This document shows positions 1 to 8,924 of a DNA stretch of 64,000 bases, piece after piece. Positions within the stretch are counted from its first letter, which is position 1. The number at the start of each line of letters is the position of its first letter. The notes under the pieces are model-generated. The model had not been told where the DNA came from, ran no database searches, and saw only the letters and a program-made list of their open reading frames with translations. A program made the position numbers and the translations under genes. Source of the stretch: DASUGC01 sp035606665 (GTDB taxonomy: Bacteria > Acidobacteriota > Vicinamibacteria > Vicinamibacterales > SCN-69-37); NCBI GenBank assembly GCA_035606665.1, contig DATNEY010000034.1:186001-250000 (forward strand). The letters are read 5' to 3'.

Positions 1-2
1 CG

Positions 3-36
3 CGTCGTTCCCGTCGTTTACGTCGTTCGCGTCGTT
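3..36. repeat. 9-bp tandem array after rpsA
   Basis: Four copies of CGTCGTT at 3-9, 12-18, 21-27 and 30-36, exactly 9 bases apart, lie just beyond the rpsA stop codon. The array may extend left of the window. On the other strand the unit reads AACGACGNN, matching units of the large inverted repeat at 14825-14961, so both probably belong to one family. Confidence 0.7.
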
Positions 37-46
37 GCTCGCGAAG

Positions 47-1774
47 CTACTTGAGGTTCTTGAAGTGATCGCCCAACGTAACTTCCGGGCGGCCCGTCAT
101 CTCGGTGTAGGCCTCCCAGTCGGCGCGGAATTCGGCGTCCTTGAGCGCGCGGATGCTGAGGCCGATCTTCCGCTCCTCGGGCACCAGGCGAATGATCTTC
201 ATCTGGTAGTTGTCACCGGCCCGAAGCTCCAGCTTCTCGCCGCCCTGCGACGAGTCGAACTCCGAGACGTGGATCAGGCCTTCGATGCCGTCAGCCAGCT
301 CGACGAATGCGCCGAAGTTGGTGAGGCGGACGACCTTGCCCTCGACGATGTCTCCGACCTTGTGCGCGTCGAAGAACTCCTTCCAGATGCCGGTCTGGAG
401 CTGCTTGAGGCCGAGCGAGAGACGCTGGTTGTCGGCGTCGATGCTGAGCACCTGCGCTTCCACCGTGTCACCCTTCTTCAGCACTTCCGACGGGTGTTTG
501 ATCTTGCTCCACGACATGTCGGAGATGTGGATGAGGCCGTCGATGCCTTCCTCAACTTCGACAAACGCGCCGAACTCGGTGAGGTTCCGCACCTTGCCGT
601 TGATCGTCGTGCCCACCGGATATTTGCTGGCGAGCTCGTACCACGGGTTGGTTTCCACCTGCTTCAGGCCGAGCGAGATGCGCCGTGCGCCCGGATCGAC
701 GCCGAGCACCATCGCCTCGACCTGGTCGCCCTGGTTGAGGATCTTCGACGGATGCTTGACGCGCTTGCTCCAGGACATCTCGGAGACGTGAATCAGGCCT
801 TCGACGCCCGGCTCGAGCTCGATGAACGCCCCGTAGTCCGTCAGGCTGACGACCTTGCCCGTGACGCGGATACCCACCGGGTACCGCTCGATGACGTTGC
901 TCCACGGATCCGGAACGATCTGCTTGTGGCCGAGCGAGACGCGTTCGGTGCCTGCGTCGTACTTGAGCACCACCACGTCGATCTCGTCGCCGACGCGCAC
1001 GACTTCCGACGGGTGCGTCACGCGGCCCCACGACATGTCCGTGATGTGCAGCAGGCCGTCGATGCCGCCGAGGTCGATGAACGCGCCGTAGTCGGTGAGG
1101 TTCTTCACGGTGCCGCGCAGCACCTTGCCTTCGGCCAGCGTGTCGAGCGTGACCTTCTTCTTCTCCGCGTTCTCTTCCTCGAGCAAGACCTTGCGCGAGA
1201 GCACGATATTGCCGCGCTTCTTGTTGACCTTGATGACGCGCATGCGGAGTTCCTGCCCGCGCAGCGCATCGAGGTTGCGCACGGGACGGACGTCGATCTG
1301 CGAACCCGGCAGGAACGCCCGGACGCCGATGTCGACCGCGAGCCCGCCCTTGATCCGCTCGATGACGCGGCCGATGACCACCTTGCGATCCTGGTAGGCC
1401 TTCTCGACCTCGTCCCAAATCTTCATCTTCTCGGCCTTCTCGCGCGAGAGGACGACGTAGCCCTCGCGGTCCTCGGTGCGCTCGAGCAACACGTCCACCG
1501 TGTCGCCGGGCTGCGCCGAAACCTGGCCGGTCTCGTCAATGAACTCTTCGATGGGAATGATGCCTTCGGACTTGAATCCGACGTCGACGATGACTTCAGT
1601 CGGCGTGACCTTGACGACGGTCCCTTTGACTACTTCACCTTCGGCGATGTTCCGGAAGCTGTTGTCGTACAGTTCGAGCAGGTTTGCAAAATCCTGCGAG
1701 TCCATCTCCTCGCCATCCTGGCGGGAAGAACCTCCCTGCAGGACGTGCAATTTCTTCGTGGCGTCGTTACCCAT
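47..1774 (-). CDS. rpsA: 30S ribosomal protein S1
   Basis: Ribosomal protein S1 binds mRNA on the 30S subunit and helps initiate translation of structured or weakly led messages. The 575-residue product contains six S1 (OB-fold) repeats from about residue 35 to 535, the later ones sharing the pattern LTxxGAFVEL...GLIHxSxMSW typical of S1. The chosen ATG at 1774 begins MGNDATKK and is preceded by GAGGAGG about 12 bases upstream; an upstream in-frame ATG at 1816 has no such site. cmk lies upstream on the same strand, the usual cmk-rpsA neighbourhood, but a plus-strand gene is wedged between them. Identification is secure; the exact N-terminus is less so. Confidence 0.97.
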   Translation of the reverse strand: MGNDATKKLHVLQGGSSRQDGEEMDSQDFANLLELYDNSFRNIAEGEVVKGTVVKVTPTEVIVDVGFKSEGIIPIEEFIDETGQVSAQPGDTVDVLLERTEDREGYVVLSREKAEKMKIWDEVEKAYQDRKVVIGRVIERIKGGLAVDIGVRAFLPGSQIDVRPVRNLDALRGQELRMRVIKVNKKRGNIVLSRKVLLEEENAEKKKVTLDTLAEGKVLRGTVKNLTDYGAFIDLGGIDGLLHITDMSWGRVTHPSEVVRVGDEIDVVVLKYDAGTERVSLGHKQIVPDPWSNVIERYPVGIRVTGKVVSLTDYGAFIELEPGVEGLIHVSEMSWSKRVKHPSKILNQGDQVEAMVLGVDPGARRISLGLKQVETNPWYELASKYPVGTTINGKVRNLTEFGAFVEVEEGIDGLIHISDMSWSKIKHPSEVLKKGDTVEAQVLSIDADNQRLSLGLKQLQTGIWKEFFDAHKVGDIVEGKVVRLTNFGAFVELADGIEGLIHVSEFDSSQGGEKLELRAGDNYQMKIIRLVPEERKIGLSIRALKDAEFRADWEAYTEMTGRPEVTLGDHFKNLK

Positions 1775-1936
1775 TTCGCTGCGGGTCCTCCTCAATGTCC
1801 GGCCGCATGTGGGCACGGACAGCTGCCGAATCTCAGCTTCGGCTGGCTGTATATGAGCTTCGCAAAGATTGCGATAAGCAACGAATTATCCGACACTTAG
1901 CAGCGAAGGTCAATCACGCGGCGACAGGGGGCAACC

Positions 1937-2587
1937 ATGGCGAAGAAGCGAAGGACGGCAAAGCGGGTCACCCGATCACGAGTGCGCCGCAAGCCCGCCC
2001 GGCGAGCCCGACCTGCCCCGCGGCGAGCGAAGAAGGTCGCTCGCAAGCGGGCGACCCCAAGAAAGCCCACACGGAAAGCCGTCAAGAAGGCCACCCGGAA
2101 GACCAAGACGGTCCGAAAAGCGGTCAGTCGCGCGAAGCCGGTCAGGAAGGCCCCGCGCCGGGTAGTTGCTACCCCGCCGAAGCCGAAGGCATCGCGTCCG
2201 CGGACGACCGAGCGTCCCGCGCTCGACCGCACCCGTCGAGTGCTCCCGGACGAAGAGCGTCTCGAGTTGGCACCGTCGGACGCCGTGTCATCCGGAGACC
2301 AGGACCGGATGCTCTCTGCCGCGCGGACCGGGCACGACGAGCTCAAGCACGAGCTCCTGCAACACACGGAAACGAGCCCTGAACTCACCGCCGGTGATGT
2401 CGATGCGAACTGGCAGGATGCCTACGCCATCGGCGATGAGGCACCCGGCGGCGACAACCCGACGCCGGATCAGGACCGCGTCGATGACATCGGCAAGGCG
2501 CTCGGGATCGAATACCGGGACGACGAGGAGTTACAGGGCGGCGAAGAAGTGACCGAGCGCGATCATCACCGCTGGACGAAGGAATAA
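1937..2587 (+). CDS. DUF6335 family protein with basic N-terminal tail
   Basis: The 216-residue protein has two parts. Residues 1-95 are a Lys/Arg/Ala/Pro-rich tail resembling histone H1-like or nucleoid-binding tails. Residues ~115-216 are acidic and contain ELTAGDVDANWQDA, GDEAPGG, TPDQDRVDDIG and ERDHHRW, the signature of DUF6335, a family of unknown function known mainly from cyanobacteria and soil bacteria. GGGG lies just upstream of the ATG. The gene sits between cmk and rpsA on the opposite strand, and its last 22 bases overlap the 3' end of cmk. Nucleic-acid binding by the tail is inference from composition. Confidence 0.8.
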   Translation: MAKKRRTAKRVTRSRVRRKPARRARPAPRRAKKVARKRATPRKPTRKAVKKATRKTKTVRKAVSRAKPVRKAPRRVVATPPKPKASRPRTTERPALDRTRRVLPDEERLELAPSDAVSSGDQDRMLSAARTGHDELKHELLQHTETSPELTAGDVDANWQDAYAIGDEAPGGDNPTPDQDRVDDIGKALGIEYRDDEELQGGEEVTERDHHRWTKE

Positions 2588-3237
2588 ACGATCCCCAGCA
2601 CCTGCGCGACCACATCGTCGATCGGCACTCCCGTCGTGTCGATGTAGACCGCGCCGGCCGCCTGCGTCAGCGGAGAAACCGTCCGCGTCCGGTCCGACGC
2701 ATCGCGTTGTGCAAGCGCCGTGGCAATCGAATCAAGACCGCTGGTACCGCGGCTGGCGGCGTGCGCCGGATCCGTGGCGCGGCGCCGGGCGCGCTCGTCA
2801 GGCGACGCGTCGAGAAAGATTTTGACGTCGGCGTCGGGAAACACGACCGACCCGATGTCGCGCCCCTCCATCACGATGCCCCCGTCGCGCCCATAGGCAC
2901 GCTGGCGCGTCACCAGCACCGCCCGCACCGCGGGATGCTTCGCCACGATGGCCGCCGCGCGATCGATCTCGGGAGTCCGAATCGCCTGAGTCACATCGTG
3001 ACCGTTCACGCGAATCGCGCCGTTGATGTCCAAATCGGCGTCGCGGGCGACGTCAGCCACCTGCGCCTCATCTGAAAGGTCCACACCGTCGCGTCCCGCA
3101 AGCCAGGCAATCGCGCGGTACATCGCGCCCGTATCGATGTGGCGGTAAGTGAGGCGCGCGGCCACCGTACGTGCGACGGTGCCCTTTCCAGCTCCAGAGG
3201 GTCCGTCGATCGCGATGATGAGGGGGCGTGAGGGCAT
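2566..3237 (-). CDS. cmk: Cytidylate kinase
   Basis: Cytidylate kinase phosphorylates CMP and dCMP with ATP in pyrimidine nucleotide salvage. The 223-residue protein starts MPSRPLIIAIDGPSGAGKGT, a P-loop typical of Cmk, followed by YRHIDTGAMYRA (substrate-binding), MEGRDIGSVVFP and RARRRATD (lid arginines). The ATG at 3237 has GGGAAG 8 bases upstream and fits family length; an ATG seven codons earlier is less likely. It points toward rpsA, as in many genomes, and is divergent from the hydrolase at 3271 with only 33 bases between starts. Confidence 0.96.
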   Translation of the reverse strand: MPSRPLIIAIDGPSGAGKGTVARTVAARLTYRHIDTGAMYRAIAWLAGRDGVDLSDEAQVADVARDADLDINGAIRVNGHDVTQAIRTPEIDRAAAIVAKHPAVRAVLVTRQRAYGRDGGIVMEGRDIGSVVFPDADVKIFLDASPDERARRRATDPAHAASRGTSGLDSIATALAQRDASDRTRTVSPLTQAAGAVYIDTTGVPIDDVVAQVLGIVYSFVQR

Positions 3238-3270
3238 CACTCGAGCTTCCCAGCCCACTATTATTGCCGG

Positions 3271-4449
3271 ATGACGCGTCGCGCGCGACGGTGGCCGGGG
3301 ATCGTGCTCGCACTCGCGGCACTGGTGCTCGTCACCTGGTGGGCGGCGCGGCCCACGCTGCGGAGCGCGGCGCTGCTGATGGACATGACCGGGGCGGCGC
3401 CCTCGCTACGGCCCTGGGTGCCGGCGAAGACCTTCGAGGTCACGACAGAGGACGTCGAGGTACCGACACGTCACGGCAATGTCGCCGCACGGTTGTACCG
3501 GTCGGCCGCTCCCTCTCCCCCTGCGCTCGTTGTTGTTCCCGGCGTCCACGGCGGCGGGGTTGACGAGCCGCGATTCGCATCACTGTCACGGCGCATCGCG
3601 GCCGCGGGCGCGACGGTGCTCAGCGCGCCGATGCCTGACCTGCGCACGTACCGGCTGACTCCACGCGCGACCGACATGATTGAAGACACGACCTTATGGA
3701 TGGCGGCGCAGACCCGGTACGCGCCGGATGGCCGCGTCGGCCTCATCGGCGTGAGTTTCGCCGGCGGACTCGCGCTTGTCGCAGCAGGGCGGCCGGCGCT
3801 CGAGAATCACCTGACCGCCGTGTTCGCGCTCGGCGCTCACGCCGACCTTCCCCGCGCGATTCGATATCTCTGCATGGACGCCGGCGCCCCGAAGACGCTC
3901 GCGCCGCCGCACGACTACGGCGTGGTGCTGATGCTGCGCGCGTCGATCCCGCTGATGGTCCCCGCCGAACAACGGGCGGCCCTCGATGCGGCGCTCGTGA
4001 CATTCCTCGATGCGTCAAGCGCGGAGGCAACCAACCGCGAGGTGTCCGAACGGCTCTTTGCCGAGGCGCGTCTGGCGGAGGCCCGGTTCGACGAGCCGGC
4101 CAGGTCGCTCATGCACGCGGTCAACACTCGCGACGTGCCGACGCTTGGCCGCCTGCTCGCGCCGCACGCGGAGCAGATCGGCGGCGACGCGTCTCTGTCT
4201 CCGGCACGATCGCGCGCCACGCACGTCCCGGTTTTTCTGCTGCACGGCGTGGACGACAACGTCATTCCATCGAGCGAATCGGTGTTGCTGAGGGAATACC
4301 TGACGGCAAACGGCAATCCCGGTGTTGAGGTGGTGCTGACGCCCTTGATCAGCCACGCGGACGCGCGAAAGAACGCGCGGCTCGCTGAGGCCTGGAGGCT
4401 CGTCAGATTCTGGACGCGAATCTGGGGACGGTTCGAGGATGCTCGCTAG
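3271..4449 (+). CDS. Membrane-anchored alpha/beta hydrolase
   Basis: A 392-residue serine hydrolase of unknown substrate. Residues 8-26 form a hydrophobic signal anchor after MTRRARRW, so the catalytic part is probably periplasmic. The alpha/beta-hydrolase core shows the oxyanion region VVVPGVHGGG (~residue 87), the nucleophile elbow GVSFAGG with Ser162, HGVDDNVIP carrying the acid (~327) and a late SHADA histidine. The elbow has Ala where most families have Gly after the serine (GxSxA). Its 3' end overlaps the converging gene by 4 bases. No neighbour indicates the substrate. Confidence 0.85.
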   Translation: MTRRARRWPGIVLALAALVLVTWWAARPTLRSAALLMDMTGAAPSLRPWVPAKTFEVTTEDVEVPTRHGNVAARLYRSAAPSPPALVVVPGVHGGGVDEPRFASLSRRIAAAGATVLSAPMPDLRTYRLTPRATDMIEDTTLWMAAQTRYAPDGRVGLIGVSFAGGLALVAAGRPALENHLTAVFALGAHADLPRAIRYLCMDAGAPKTLAPPHDYGVVLMLRASIPLMVPAEQRAALDAALVTFLDASSAEATNREVSERLFAEARLAEARFDEPARSLMHAVNTRDVPTLGRLLAPHAEQIGGDASLSPARSRATHVPVFLLHGVDDNVIPSSESVLLREYLTANGNPGVEVVLTPLISHADARKNARLAEAWRLVRFWTRIWGRFEDAR

Positions 4450-6185
4450 CGGACGCGGGCGAACTTCACATCCTGGGTCTTATTCTCACCATCCGCCAGG
4501 GTGACGAGCGCCGCACCCGGCTTCAGCGCAGCCAGGAAGTCAGCATTCGCCAAATCCGACGTATCCACGCTGGTCAACGCGGCAAGCCGATACGAGCCGG
4601 CCGGCAACCCCGTAAATGCAAAGCGTCCGTCTGTTGCCGCGCGGACGGGCGCGGGCACGCGGCGCGAACCCGCGATCCATTGCGCGGGATCGTCGGCGAA
4701 CACGACAACGTAGTAGCCCGGCGCCGGCTGGTCGTCGGCGGTGAGGAGCGTACCGGTCAGACGCGTGGCCTTTGTTGTGAATGTCACGACCACGTCAGTG
4801 ACCGCCTGTCCCGCCTTGACTTCGAACGGCATGTCGGCGGCGTCGCGATCGCCGACCATCGCCGACTTCAACAACCATGCGCCGCGACTCGCGGCCGGAA
4901 TCGACGCCGAGAGTCGATAACGCCCGGGATCGACGACTGGAAATGAAAATGTGCCGTCGGCACCGACGCGCGCCGGCGTCGTCCCCAGGAGCGGAGAGAG
5001 CATCACAGACATCGAGACCGCCCCTGGATTCGGCGACGCTTCTCCCGCTTCGAACGCAAGACGGCCGCTCACGCTTGCCGCGGCGCCCAGCGTAATCACG
5101 ACATCAGGCTCGTTGGTGCCATTGAGATTGAACTCACGCGATCCCCAGAGCGCCGGGGCGGACGGAGTCGAGACGCGTGCGATCACTGTGTACTTTCCCG
5201 GCAACAGATTGCGACGCTCGAATGTGCCGTCGGCACCCACTCTCATCGTCGCCATCGACCAGCCGTCCGAAAACGAGAAAGACGCGTTCGCCGCCGGCTG
5301 GCCATCCGGCAAAAGCACGCGGCCGCGGATGAACGCCGTCGGGAGCAGTGCCATCGAGAAATCCGCGCCGGAGCGATCGTCTCCGTTCTTGACGGTCACG
5401 ACCGCCGCACGCGCGGCGTCGGCGGTACCTGGGAAGTAGATGCGTCCATAGGACACGGTGGAACCGCGCGGAGGGTCGGGCAAGCGCGGCGAAGCCGGCG
5501 TATTGGCATTCGAGGCGCTCTCGATCTCACGTAGCGCCCAACGGACCTCCTCGTCCGTGGTCTGGTGCATCTCTTCGCCGAACGAACTCAGTACGTCCGG
5601 TATGAACCGGTAGTCACTGGCCGGCAGCGCGGACACGAGGTAGTCGCCGGGGAGGAGTCCGGCGATTCGATAGAGGCCGTTCGCGTCCGAGGTCGTGTTG
5701 CCGCAGCAGGTGACGAGACGGGACTCGCCGTCCACGGTGCGGCGCTGCTGCAAGGTGACGACCGCGTTGCGGAATGGCCGGCCTGAGTGATCGAGTATCC
5801 GGCCGGATATCGAGGCTGCGCGCGGCAGTGACCACCGCAGGTCGATGCGGCGCTCTGCGTCCTTGAGCTCAATCGGCATGCCGGAGCCCCGCCCGGGCGT
5901 CGGCTGACCGTACGCCAGCGTCAAGAACCCCGCTTTCGATGCCGACAGGACGAATCGCCCCGCAGGCAGTCGATCGAACATGAACCGTCCGCTGGGTTCT
6001 GCAATCACGGTGAGGGTGACCGTTCCACCCAGCGTCACCACCGCGCGCGGCACCGGTTTGCCGTCACTTCCGGACACAATGCCGGCGAGGACGGCCGTGC
6101 CTTCACGGACCTGCGGTTCCCGCGATGCTTGTCCCTGCGATGCCCCAAGCACAATCATCAAAACGGCAAGCGCTCGAGTCGTCAT
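4446..6185 (-). CDS. Secreted carboxypeptidase-regulatory-domain protein 2
   Basis: A 579-residue exported protein of repeated beta-sandwich modules of the carboxypeptidase regulatory (CarboxypepD_reg) type. It opens with a signal peptide (MTTRALAVLMIVLGASQGQA) and then shows the recurrent pattern G.V...DG.P...A.V...G...., F..LP.G.Y.L.A, for example IVSGSDGKPVPRAVVTL and FMFDRLPAGRFVLSASKAG. Such modules usually bind polymers or form scaffolds and have no catalytic site of their own. Its ATG overlaps the upstream gene's stop (ATGA), so the two paralogues are co-translated. No beta-barrel or plug is visible, which argues against a TonB receptor. Confidence 0.82.
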   Translation of the reverse strand: MTTRALAVLMIVLGASQGQASREPQVREGTAVLAGIVSGSDGKPVPRAVVTLGGTVTLTVIAEPSGRFMFDRLPAGRFVLSASKAGFLTLAYGQPTPGRGSGMPIELKDAERRIDLRWSLPRAASISGRILDHSGRPFRNAVVTLQQRRTVDGESRLVTCCGNTTSDANGLYRIAGLLPGDYLVSALPASDYRFIPDVLSSFGEEMHQTTDEEVRWALREIESASNANTPASPRLPDPPRGSTVSYGRIYFPGTADAARAAVVTVKNGDDRSGADFSMALLPTAFIRGRVLLPDGQPAANASFSFSDGWSMATMRVGADGTFERRNLLPGKYTVIARVSTPSAPALWGSREFNLNGTNEPDVVITLGAAASVSGRLAFEAGEASPNPGAVSMSVMLSPLLGTTPARVGADGTFSFPVVDPGRYRLSASIPAASRGAWLLKSAMVGDRDAADMPFEVKAGQAVTDVVVTFTTKATRLTGTLLTADDQPAPGYYVVVFADDPAQWIAGSRRVPAPVRAATDGRFAFTGLPAGSYRLAALTSVDTSDLANADFLAALKPGAALVTLADGENKTQDVKFARVR

Positions 6186-8110
6186 GGCGTCTGTGCGCGT
6201 ATCGCGACGACGCGCAGCTCCTGGCGTGGATTCTCGCCACGAACGATACGCAGGCGCGTCGCCTGCGCTGCCAACGCGCGAATCGTCGCATCGCGCCGCC
6301 AGTCGCTCAGTCTGGCTTCATCGATCGCTGAAACCAGGTAATCGCCCGGACGCACGTCCAGGGAAAACGTACCGGTCTGAGAAGCCGCGGCCGAAAACGA
6401 CGCAAGAGGTGGCAGCCCGCTGTCGATCCAGGTGCGCGTGTCCGCCGGAAAGACTACGACAGCGCCGGTTGGATGCGGCCGCCCCTGCGCGTCATTGATC
6501 ACGCCGGTCAGCGTGGTCCGGCGATCGGCGAGCGTAATCACTACATCCGTCACGTCCGTCCCCGGCTCGAGCACGAGCGGCGACAGCATCAGATCGCGGC
6601 CGCTCTGCGTCGCGGACTCGAAGTACCATCCCGCTGCGGGTGCGAGGAACTGATTCGGCAACACCGGCGCGTATCGTCCTGGCGGTAATCCCTGAGTGCT
6701 GAATTCCAGAGCCGGTGTCACGCGCGTCGCCAGGCGCGCGCCAAACGCGAGCACCCATGGCGGCTCGAAGGCGACACTGAGAAACGTCTGATAGCGGGCC
6801 GGCGGAGCCGCAGCGGCAGTACCTTCCTGCACAAGGCGGCCGCGAATCACCGATCCCGCCTTCAGCGTCACAGCCACGTCCGCAACGCCCCTCTCGGTGA
6901 CGGTCACGGGCACACTGGCCCATAGGGTGGGTTCAGCCGCCGTCGCATCGGTTCCAATGACGAGCGCTTGCGGCAGGCGCCAGGCCTTGAGGACGTAGTC
7001 ACCTGGGGGGACCGCGGCGAACGCAAAGGATCCATCGCCCGTACTGACGGTGATGCCGGCCTCATACGTCCGCTCGAGCACGCTGTCGCTCGCAAACGCC
7101 GGGAGCAGATGCACCGCCATACCGGCAATCGGTCCGGCCGGTCCCGTGAGCCGGCCCCTCACCTGTCGCAACACCGACGGGGTGAGCCGAAGGTTGACGC
7201 TATGCCGATCGTCGCCACTCGCGAGAGTGATGCGCTCCGCCTGATCGATCCTGGATGTGCCGGCGAAGAACGTCGGCGCATACGCGACGACGGTCCCATC
7301 CGCACGAAGGGTCATCGGCAACTGGCTGGCCAGGGAATCGCCTGACGGCTGGACGAGGGTGTCCCCGAGACGAAGCATCGTGCCCAGGCCGCGAGCGCCC
7401 GAGTTCATCGTCAGTCCGGACGTGCGTAGTGCGTCGAGCGCGGCGGAGTCGGCGCCCGCAAACGTCGCCGGCAGTTGCGTCAGTCTGCTGGGCACGGCCA
7501 CGATGTAGTCACCCGGAACGAGGCCGGTGAATCGATACGCGCCCGAGGCATCGGTGCGCGTGTAAGGCTCGGTGATGGACCCGATCGATCGCGACGCGCC
7601 TGGCGCCCGCCCGAGCGCGTCTCTCGACAGCAGCGCTACGTTGATCCCGGCCACGGGATCGCCAGTCTCGTCCGTGATCGTGCCGGCGAGCGTCGCCTCG
7701 CGCCACAGTCGAATGGAGACATTGGCGCGCGCGCCGTCACCGACCGTCGTCGGCTGGTTCGGTCCTCCGATTCGTCGCTGCCCCAATCCACCGGGCAGGT
7801 ATCCAGCCGCGGTTGCTGCGATGGTGACGGTGCCGGCCGGCACGTCACGGAAGACGAAGTAGCCGCCATCAGTGGCCAGCACGGTCGTCGAGCTGCCGGC
7901 GCCACGGGCGCCATCGCGGCCGAGCGACACCACCGCACCCACGACGGGCTGGTTGGTGGCGGCGTCCACAACCCGGCCGAGAATCAGTCCCGAGGGCGGC
8001 CGCTGCTGCTTGACGTGCTTCTCACCGTCGCCGGATTTCGACAGCGTCTGTGACGACACCACCGTCGCCACAAGCGTCGCGGACGCGACCGCAAGAGCGA
8101 TTCGAGACAT
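6182..8110 (-). CDS. Secreted carboxypeptidase-regulatory-domain protein 1
   Basis: A 642-residue protein with an N-terminal signal (MSRIALAVASATLVATVVS, cleavage likely after SSQ) and several CarboxypepD_reg-type modules: LGRVVDAATNQPVVGAVVSL, AGTITDETGDPVAGINVAL, VRGRLTGPAGPIAGMAVHL and LTGVINDAQGRPHPTGAVV, each followed by an FxDVPxGxYxxxA strand. It is the first gene of a two-gene unit with the paralogue at 4446-6185. Function is unknown; location in the periplasm or on the surface is inferred from the signal peptide. No clear ribosome-binding site precedes the ATG at 8110. Confidence 0.82.
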   Translation of the reverse strand: MSRIALAVASATLVATVVSSQTLSKSGDGEKHVKQQRPPSGLILGRVVDAATNQPVVGAVVSLGRDGARGAGSSTTVLATDGGYFVFRDVPAGTVTIAATAAGYLPGGLGQRRIGGPNQPTTVGDGARANVSIRLWREATLAGTITDETGDPVAGINVALLSRDALGRAPGASRSIGSITEPYTRTDASGAYRFTGLVPGDYIVAVPSRLTQLPATFAGADSAALDALRTSGLTMNSGARGLGTMLRLGDTLVQPSGDSLASQLPMTLRADGTVVAYAPTFFAGTSRIDQAERITLASGDDRHSVNLRLTPSVLRQVRGRLTGPAGPIAGMAVHLLPAFASDSVLERTYEAGITVSTGDGSFAFAAVPPGDYVLKAWRLPQALVIGTDATAAEPTLWASVPVTVTERGVADVAVTLKAGSVIRGRLVQEGTAAAAPPARYQTFLSVAFEPPWVLAFGARLATRVTPALEFSTQGLPPGRYAPVLPNQFLAPAAGWYFESATQSGRDLMLSPLVLEPGTDVTDVVITLADRRTTLTGVINDAQGRPHPTGAVVVFPADTRTWIDSGLPPLASFSAAASQTGTFSLDVRPGDYLVSAIDEARLSDWRRDATIRALAAQATRLRIVRGENPRQELRVVAIRAQTP

Positions 8111-8123
8111 GGTGGAGCGGTGA

Positions 8124-8861
8124 CTATAGCACCGGCCGGCCGGAAAGCTTGCGAATCTCCGCGGGCGTCAGGTCGCGGAACTGTCCCGTCCGGAGTCCCG
8201 GATCGGTGATCGATCCGATGCGGATTCGCCGAAGCCGATCGACCGGGTGTGCGACGGCGTCGCACATCTTCCTGATCTGACGGTTGCGGCCTTCCCGGAT
8301 CGAGATCTCCAGCAGCGTCTGCTCTTTCTTTCCCTTGAGGACGCGCTTCACGGTGAGCCTGGCCGGCTGGGTTCGGTCGCCGTCGAGCTGCACACCGCGA
8401 CGCAGGCGATCCAGATCACGTTCGTCGGGCACGCCTTCCACGACGGCCTCGTACGTGCGCTCGAGTTCGTAGCGGGGATGCGTCACCTTCTCAGCGAACT
8501 CGCCGTCATTGGTCAGGATAATCAGCCCTTCGGAGTCGTAGTCGAGCCGACCGACCGGGAAGAAATAGCCGCGGATGCCCGCATCCGCGAGCACATCGAT
8601 GACCGTGCGACGCCGCTGTGGATCGGACCGCGTCGACATGACGCCGACGGGCTTGTTCATCAGGAGATAGCGCTTCACCGGCGCGGTCTTCAACCGCCGG
8701 CCGTCGACCTTGATCTCGTCCTGGCCGGGTTCTGCTTTCGTGCCGAGTTCCGTGACGACGCGCCCATTGATCTCGACGCGGCCCTGCGAGATCAGTGCGT
8801 CGGCCGCGCGCCTCGACGCGACGCCGTACATCGACAGGAGTTTATTGATACGGACAGACAT
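8124..8861 (-). CDS. rluB: 23S rRNA pseudouridine synthase (RluB type)
   Basis: This enzyme isomerises a uridine (U2605 in E. coli) of 23S rRNA to pseudouridine. The 245-residue product has an S4 RNA-binding domain at residues 1-65 (INKLLSMYGVASRRAADALI, VEINGRVV) and a RsuA-type catalytic domain with GRLDYDSEGLIILTNDGE, which includes the catalytic Asp, then REGRNRQIRKMC. RluB and RluE/F are close relatives; the S4 domain and the scpA-scpB-rluB context favour RluB. A REP palindrome pair lies between it and scpB upstream. Confidence 0.92.
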   Translation of the reverse strand: MSVRINKLLSMYGVASRRAADALISQGRVEINGRVVTELGTKAEPGQDEIKVDGRRLKTAPVKRYLLMNKPVGVMSTRSDPQRRRTVIDVLADAGIRGYFFPVGRLDYDSEGLIILTNDGEFAEKVTHPRYELERTYEAVVEGVPDERDLDRLRRGVQLDGDRTQPARLTVKRVLKGKKEQTLLEISIREGRNRQIRKMCDAVAHPVDRLRRIRIGSITDPGLRTGQFRDLTPAEIRKLSGRPVL

Positions 8862-8870
8862 GGCTGGCTT

Positions 8871-8923
8871 GCCGGCCCTGAAGGGCCGGCCTACGAATCG
8901 TAGGCCGGGGCTTCAGCCCCGGC
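8871..8923. repeat. REP pair, head to head
   Basis: Two near-perfect hairpins face each other: GCCGGCCCT-GA-AGGGCCGGC (8871-8890) followed by CTAC, a 5-base spacer, GTAG (8900-8903), then GCCGGGGCT-TC-AGCCCCGGC (8904-8923). A GTAG tetranucleotide followed by a palindrome is the classical form of REP elements mobilised by RAYT (TnpA-REP) transposases, and an inverted pair is BIME-like. It occupies the rluB-scpB gap. Confidence 0.8.
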
Positions 8924-8924
8924 G

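Noticed and set aside
35..1900. Long plus-strand open frame opposite rpsA
   Set aside because: It is the antisense shadow of six S1 repeats; the minus-strand reading gives a perfect S1 protein and the plus one has no family.
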